NCBI GenBank assembly: GCA_002309635.1
Contig: DBXO01000042.1
Span: 1,770-27,925 of the forward strand
DNA from: Ruminococcus flavefaciens
Lineage (GTDB): Bacteria; Bacillota; Clostridia; Oscillospirales; Ruminococcaceae
DNA: 26,156 nt
Direction of reading: 5' to 3'
In this document: positions 22,575-26,156 of the stretch, piece by piece
Position numbering within the stretch: the first letter of the stretch is position 1
Layout: each line of letters opens with the position of its first letter
Translations under genes and position numbers: made by a program
Notes under the pieces: generated by a model
Told to the model about the DNA's origin: nothing
The model's input: the letters and a program-made list of their open reading frames with translations, nothing else
Database searches by the model: none

Positions 22575-22983
22575 TTTCCTTGTCTTCCTTCTGCGAATCC
22601 CTTGAAAATGCACCGAGGACTCCGTTGATGAATGCCGTATCCTCCTGATAGGTGTACATCATGGAAAGCTTTATTGCTTCGCTTATAGCAGCATTCATTG
22701 GAGTATTGTCATCATAAAGCGACTCAAACATAGCTATCCTGAGTATTGCCAGATTAAGCTTGGAAATTCTCGAAATACTCCTTGACTTGCTGTATTTTGA
22801 GATAATACCGTCAAGCTCCTCAGCATGCTCGAGGGTACCCTCAACTATTTTCTTTACCTCGTCGTTTACGGTTATCTCATCGATCTCCTCTGCGATCTCG
22901 TAAAGCTCGTTTATATCATCATCGCGCAAAAGCTGCTCGAAAACCAGCTTGAAAGCGCTGTCTCTTATCTCACGTCTGGTCAT
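22567..22983 (-). CDS. nusB: Transcription antitermination protein NusB
   Basis: All-helical RNA-binding protein that, with NusE (S10), joins the antitermination complex on rRNA operons. The 138 residues start MTRREIRDSAFKLVFEQLL and include LNLAILRIAMFESLYD and the conserved C-terminal FINGVLGAFSRD. An AAGGAGA site precedes the ATG by 6 nt. The C-terminus overlaps the Kae1-like gene. The usual clostridial neighbours asp23 and xseA are present, but each is separated from nusB by one inserted gene. Confidence 0.95.
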   Translation of the reverse strand: MTRREIRDSAFKLVFEQLLRDDDINELYEIAEEIDEITVNDEVKKIVEGTLEHAEELDGIISKYSKSRSISRISKLNLAILRIAMFESLYDDNTPMNAAISEAIKLSMMYTYQEDTAFINGVLGAFSRDSQKEDKENA

Positions 22984-22997
22984 TTGAACTCTCCTTA

Positions 22998-23438
22998 TTA
23001 TTTATCAAAGGCACGATACATAAAAACCATGTCATCGTTTCCCGTAAATCCTTTTTTAATGTAAAATCTCTCGCTTGGATAGCCCCGCGTTGTCATCAGA
23101 GCCATAGCAACAATCCCCTGCTCCGAGAGCTCCTCATATGCATGATCTATCACCGCCGAGCCGATCCCGCAGCGCTGTATATCCGCAGCTACGCAGAATT
23201 CGTCTATCACGTACTCCGCACCGTGAAGATATGTGAGCACTCTGCCGCACAGTACAGCCTTTATGCTCCCGCCGTCGTCATAAACATAGCCGACGGACTG
23301 TGGCGCCGACATAAGTTCTCTTATCCTGTCTGCCGCATGAGAGATATCCCATTTCTCGTTCCAGGGAGGATTTGCAAAAGCAGAGCAGAAGACCTCCGCC
23401 GCTCCGTCCAGATCATCAGGAACATACCGTCTGATCAT
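22998..23438 (-). CDS. GNAT-family N-acetyltransferase
   Basis: A 146-residue acetyl-CoA-dependent acetyltransferase. The acetyl-CoA loop is QRCGIGSA (88-95) after the beta strand EFCVAAD, and the C-terminal strand reads RFYIKKGF. The N-terminal pattern with FANPPWNEKWD resembles uncharacterised AAC(6')-like small-molecule acetyltransferases more than RimI, although length (RimI about 150) and the nearby TsaD-like gene invite comparison with the rimI–tsaD pairing. Its ATG overlaps the asp23 stop by 4 nt (ATGA). Substrate unknown. Confidence 0.88.
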   Translation of the reverse strand: MIRRYVPDDLDGAAEVFCSAFANPPWNEKWDISHAADRIRELMSAPQSVGYVYDDGGSIKAVLCGRVLTYLHGAEYVIDEFCVAADIQRCGIGSAVIDHAYEELSEQGIVAMALMTTRGYPSERFYIKKGFTGNDDMVFMYRAFDK

Positions 23439-23776
23439 TCAAATACTACTCCGCTGACGGTAACATTTACTCTTGCTACAGGCACGCCTGTCATATTCTG
23501 AACATTCTCCTTGACAACCGTCTGTACTTCCTGTGCTACAGAACATGCCTTTTCGCTGCTCCTGATAACTATCTTCATATCTATAGCTGCAACGTCACCC
23601 ATCATGCTTATTTTAATGGGACCGTTCTTTCTGAGCTTGCTCATTTTGCCTACTTCGCCGCCAAGTCCTGCAACGCCCTTAACATCGAGAGCTGCAAGCC
23701 TGGCGATAGCGATTATTACATCTTCTGATATTTTAAGTCTGCTCGAAACCTGAGGCTTCATCTCTTCAACTTCCAT
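23435..23776 (-). CDS. Asp23/Gls24 family protein
   Basis: A 113-residue cytoplasmic protein of the alkaline-shock Asp23/Gls24 family, linked in other Firmicutes to envelope stress and membrane-associated assemblies. The core ISEDVIIAIARLAALDVKGV with the following GLGG is typical, as is the C-terminal part with ENVQNMTGVPVARVNV. GGAGG lies 6 nt before the ATG. It is the first gene of the long operon, directly behind its promoter, and sits between spoIIIAH and nusB as in many Clostridia. Molecular function is not established. Confidence 0.92.
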   Translation of the reverse strand: MEVEEMKPQVSSRLKISEDVIIAIARLAALDVKGVAGLGGEVGKMSKLRKNGPIKISMMGDVAAIDMKIVIRSSEKACSVAQEVQTVVKENVQNMTGVPVARVNVTVSGVVFE

Positions 23777-23846
23777 TGTGTACCTCCGTCAGCACTTATT
23801 TGAGTGTATCTTTTAATCAACTCTGCGCATACACCCTTACCATTAT

Positions 23847-23875
23847 ATTATACCAAATAATTTCTCTCAGTTCAA
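23847..23875 (-). promoter_or_regulatory. Promoter of the asp23–dtd operon
   Basis: Minus-strand -35 TTGAAC (23870-23875), a 17-bp spacer and extended -10 TGGTATAAT (hexamer 23847-23852). The -35 box directly adjoins the spoIIIAH stop codon. A second TATAAT (23842-23847) overlaps the first. This is a sigma-A type site, so the housekeeping genes need not depend on the sporulation promoter further upstream. Confidence 0.75.
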
Positions 23876-24427
23876 CTATTTCACCTCAAAAATTCTGATA
23901 TTTTCTGCTTCGACAGATGTTTCTCCGAGGATTATCTCTTTTATTGACGCAGCCTGTGCCTTATCCAACCCCTCAGTTTTTACCACGACCTTTGCGTTTT
24001 CACCATCAAGATAGGCAACACAGTCCTGAAATCCCTGAGCCTTGACCAGTGATTCTATTGTTCCTTCGCTCTCTATGAGCTTCGATACCTGTACTGCGTC
24101 AAGAGCGTTTACAAGCGCCTCGTCCTCGGTAACGTCTCCGCCGCCGATCATAGTCTGAAGGGTCTGCACAGCTTCGTCGCGGTCCCTCATTTTGTCAAGG
24201 CGAGCCTGCGCAAAATAGTCTCCCGCCATAGGCGCAGCCTCTGCATTTACAAACTCTGTCTCTCCGTATCTTATATCATCCGATCTGTCCTCCAGTATCG
24301 ACGAGCTGCTCTCGGTGTCAAGCGGCGGAGCTGCCGCATAGTTTATGTACACTGCTACTGCCAGCATAAGCGTAAGACATGTCATTATTATCTGCTTTTT
24401 TCCTATTATAATGGTTGGTTTTTTCAT
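23876..24427 (-). CDS. spoIIIAH: Stage III sporulation protein AH
   Basis: Mother-cell membrane protein whose outer domain meets forespore SpoIIQ, forming the feeding-tube channel across the intermembrane space. The 183 residues show a lysine-rich N-terminus, one transmembrane helix (about 10-30), then a Ser/Asp/Glu-rich spacer and the ring-building domain with EALVNALDAVQ and the C-terminal region AQAASIKEIILGET. It is shorter than the Bacillus protein (218). GGAGT lies about 6 nt before the ATG. It is the last gene of the spoIIIA operon, with no terminator seen before the asp23 promoter. Confidence 0.9.
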   Translation of the reverse strand: MKKPTIIIGKKQIIMTCLTLMLAVAVYINYAAAPPLDTESSSSILEDRSDDIRYGETEFVNAEAAPMAGDYFAQARLDKMRDRDEAVQTLQTMIGGGDVTEDEALVNALDAVQVSKLIESEGTIESLVKAQGFQDCVAYLDGENAKVVVKTEGLDKAQAASIKEIILGETSVEAENIRIFEVK

Positions 24428-24439
24428 AATGATACTCCT

Positions 24440-24967
24440 TTATTTCAGTTTTGCAACATAGATCTTTGCGGTCGGAAGATCAAGAGCTGCCGCTGCTGCA
24501 TGATATACCTTCTCCCTTACAGCAGCGCTGTCGGCACCGCTGCAAAGGACCGCTGCCCCTGTTATCCCGGGGCACTCAACAGTTTCGATCAATGCTTTTC
24601 TTTCACTGCCGCTGCCTGTCATAACATATTTCTTTTCCTCCTCCGTTTTGTTATCGCTTCTGCTTCGGCGGCCTTCAGTGGCATAAACGTATCTTTCACC
24701 GCCTGCCGCCATGATATAAACTCTCACCTCGCCCGCTCCGTCTATACCCTCAAGGAAATCCCCGAGTCTTTTTTCAGTGTTCCTGCAATACTCTTCAGTA
24801 TCAACGAAGCTTTTCCGCATAACGCGCTCTGTTTCTGTTTTCGTGCTGTTTTCCGGCAGAAGGGACGATATCATTATCAGCAGCATACCGGATATCCCGC
24901 ATACGGTCATAAATACAGCCCATTTCCTGTCCTTTATAAGCTCTTTTATTTTATCTGTCAGTTCCAT
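24440..24967 (-). CDS. spoIIIAG: Stage III sporulation protein AG
   Basis: Ring-forming protein of the SpoIIIA–SpoIIQ channel, related in fold to type III secretion ring subunits. The 175 residues carry one transmembrane helix (about 17-37) and the ring domain with TEKRLGDFLEGIDGAGEVRV. Further on come GITGAAVLCSGADS, then AALDLPTAKIYVAKLK as C-terminus, all typical. The start overlaps the end of spoIIIAF by 17 nt. Confidence 0.92.
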   Translation of the reverse strand: MELTDKIKELIKDRKWAVFMTVCGISGMLLIMISSLLPENSTKTETERVMRKSFVDTEEYCRNTEKRLGDFLEGIDGAGEVRVYIMAAGGERYVYATEGRRSRSDNKTEEEKKYVMTGSGSERKALIETVECPGITGAAVLCSGADSAAVREKVYHAAAAALDLPTAKIYVAKLK

Positions 24968-25406
24968 TTATGACCTCCGTTTCCTGTCCGAGACTTCTGC
25001 AGATAAGCTCTGCTGCTGCCAAAGGATCTGACGAACTGATAATGACTTTACTAATATCTATGCTGCCGTCCTCAGAAATATTAACCTCTGCCGTAATATT
25101 TTCAATATCTATCCCCGCCGCTCTCAGCTGAGAATACAGCACATCTGAAATGTTTTCTCCGGCCTTTCTCTCCAGCTCAGTCCTGTATACCTCTGCCGCA
25201 GAGCTGTAGTCTCCCGCTTCATACTGCGTTATCTCAGGCAGCTCAAAGCCGCTGCACAGCTTTAACACAGTTCCTGCAAGCACCGCCGCAAAGACCAGCT
25301 TATAAACGAAAGCCGCCTGAGCTTTGAGCCTTGTGCCGTCGGTCAGCATCTGCAAAAGACAGATACCTACAGCCAGAAAACATATCCCCTTTGCCGCTAA
25401 AACCAT
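24951..25406 (-). CDS. spoIIIAF: Stage III sporulation protein AF
   Basis: Membrane protein of the sigma-E-dependent spoIIIA operon. The 151 residues have two N-terminal membrane helices (about 4-22 and 32-50) followed by a soluble ring-type domain that ends with LAAELICRSLGQETEV. Sequence similarity in this family is low, so the call leans on position between AE and AG and on this layout. The ribosome binding site is weak (GCGGA 4 nt upstream). Confidence 0.85.
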   Translation of the reverse strand: MVLAAKGICFLAVGICLLQMLTDGTRLKAQAAFVYKLVFAAVLAGTVLKLCSGFELPEITQYEAGDYSSAAEVYRTELERKAGENISDVLYSQLRAAGIDIENITAEVNISEDGSIDISKVIISSSDPLAAAELICRSLGQETEVINGTDR

Positions 25407-25419
25407 ATTTTCCGCAATA

Positions 25420-26156
25420 TCACCCCATATTCCGCATAAGTATCGCTGTACACAGTATAAACATTACGCCGTAGCAGACAAGCACGCTCTGCGCAACTGA
25501 AAGCACTCCGTCCACCGACCTGAGCAGCTTTGCCACTATTTCCTCACCGAGAAGCTCCGCAGCGGCAGCTCCTGTCCACATCACGAGACGAAATACCATT
25601 ATCTGCAATACAGGCGGCAGCATAATAAGTATAACAGCCAAGCACCCCGCCGTACCAATAGTCCCGCGAATAACATCAAAACTGCTCCGCACTGTGGCAT
25701 ATGCGTCATTGACAGCTCCGCCAACCAGCGGCACAAATCCCGATATCATGTACCGAACAGTCTTTGAAGCTGCTCCGTCCGCTTTGCCCGCAAGACTGCA
25801 TTTCATGGTAACAAAACCCGTAAAAAGCAGCATTGAAACAGATATGAACCATTTCACAATCCTTTTTATGAGCTGAACTATGCATGCAAGGTCGACAGTT
25901 CTGAAAACACTGCCTGTTATTGACAGCACAGCCGAAGCTGACAGCATGGGCATAAGTAATCCTCCCGAAAGCTGCAGAATAAGCTCTGAAGCCGCAAGAA
26001 CAGCCGCATCATATATCCCTGCCTGCGCGATACCGCCCGAAACTGCCGTTATTCCGGAAAAAACAGGTATAAAAGCCGCTATAAAGCCGCCGCTCTGCCG
26101 CAATGTCTCCATTGTCCTCGAAAAAGTAGTGAACATGGTAGGTGATATCACGGCAG
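25420..26156 (-). CDS. spoIIIAE: Stage III sporulation protein AE, N-terminus outside window
   Basis: Polytopic mother-cell membrane protein of the SpoIIIA channel apparatus. The visible 245 or so C-terminal residues hold several hydrophobic helices and the conserved stretch MISGFVPLVGGAVNDAYATV, followed by LVCYGVMFILCTAILM. The reading frame stays open to the window edge. The GTG at 26149-26151 is not taken as the start, since full-length proteins have about 390-400 residues. The next gene, spoIIIAF, starts 13 nt after its stop. Confidence 0.9.
   Translation of the reverse strand, partial: AVISPTMFTTFSRTMETLRQSGGFIAAFIPVFSGITAVSGGIAQAGIYDAAVLAASELILQLSGGLLMPMLSASAVLSITGSVFRTVDLACIVQLIKRIVKWFISVSMLLFTGFVTMKCSLAGKADGAASKTVRYMISGFVPLVGGAVNDAYATVRSSFDVIRGTIGTAGCLAVILIMLPPVLQIMVFRLVMWTGAAAAELLGEEIVAKLLRSVDGVLSVAQSVLVCYGVMFILCTAILMRNMG

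Noticed and set aside
22575..22613. Upstream start for the Kae1-like gene adding 13 residues
   Set aside because: The added segment is basic and unlike the family, lies within nusB, and MPEFLGIDTS is the expected N-terminus.
23866..23880. AGTTGAACT palindrome after spoIIIAH as terminator stem
   Set aside because: Only four pairs with no T-run; it coincides with the -35 box of the asp23 promoter.

Overview
The window looks like a chromosomal segment of a Gram-positive anaerobe of class Clostridia, most likely a Ruminococcus-type member of the Oscillospiraceae. The reasons are the spoIIIA–asp23–nusB–xseAB–ispA–dxs–tlyA–nadK–argR–recN gene order, strong AGGAGG-type ribosome binding sites, a Na+-translocating decarboxylase operon and a GH42 beta-galactosidase. 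Species cannot be fixed from sequence alone. All genes except trmO are on the minus strand, so the window reads from right to left. No tRNA, rRNA, CRISPR array, insertion sequence, transposase or phage gene is visible, and no gene-free stretch exceeds about 230 bases.

Right edge to centre (26156 to 10610): the tail of the sporulation operon (spoIIIAE partial, AF, AG, AH) runs without a visible terminator into a housekeeping promoter. From there 15 tightly packed genes (asp23, GNAT, nusB, a Kae1/TsaD-like gene, xseA, xseB, ispA, dxs, tlyA, nadK, argR, recN, a histidine phosphatase, a GH42 beta-galactosidase, dtd) appear to form one 13-kb transcription unit. It ends at a strong terminator after dtd. 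Its themes are transcription antitermination, DNA repair, isoprenoid precursors, rRNA methylation, NADP supply, arginine control and D-aminoacyl-tRNA quality control, with a glycosidase near the end.

Centre-left (10539 to 6235): a class B penicillin-binding protein, then the most unusual gene of the window. This is an 856-residue protein that joins a Tet(M)/EF-G-like ribosomal GTPase to a C-terminal NYN nuclease domain of the YacP/Rae1 type. It has its own good promoter and terminator.

Left (6180 to 2554): a four-gene operon for a biotin-dependent Na+-translocating decarboxylase (carboxyltransferase, small membrane subunit, separate biotin carrier, beta subunit), preceded by a roughly 100-nt leader with stem-loops. 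It shares a bidirectional terminator with trmO, which is transcribed towards it. trmO and an alpha/beta hydrolase diverge from two consensus promoters (TTGACA, 17 bp, TATAAT). At the left edge is pgk (3' end cut off), preceded by a promoter and a near-perfect Rex operator, which suggests redox control of glycolysis.

Best leads: the GTPase–Rae1 fusion, the Rex site at pgk, the Kae1-like gene embedded between nusB and xseA, and the long operon in which a sugar hydrolase and dtd occupy the place where spoIVB–spo0A often follow recN.
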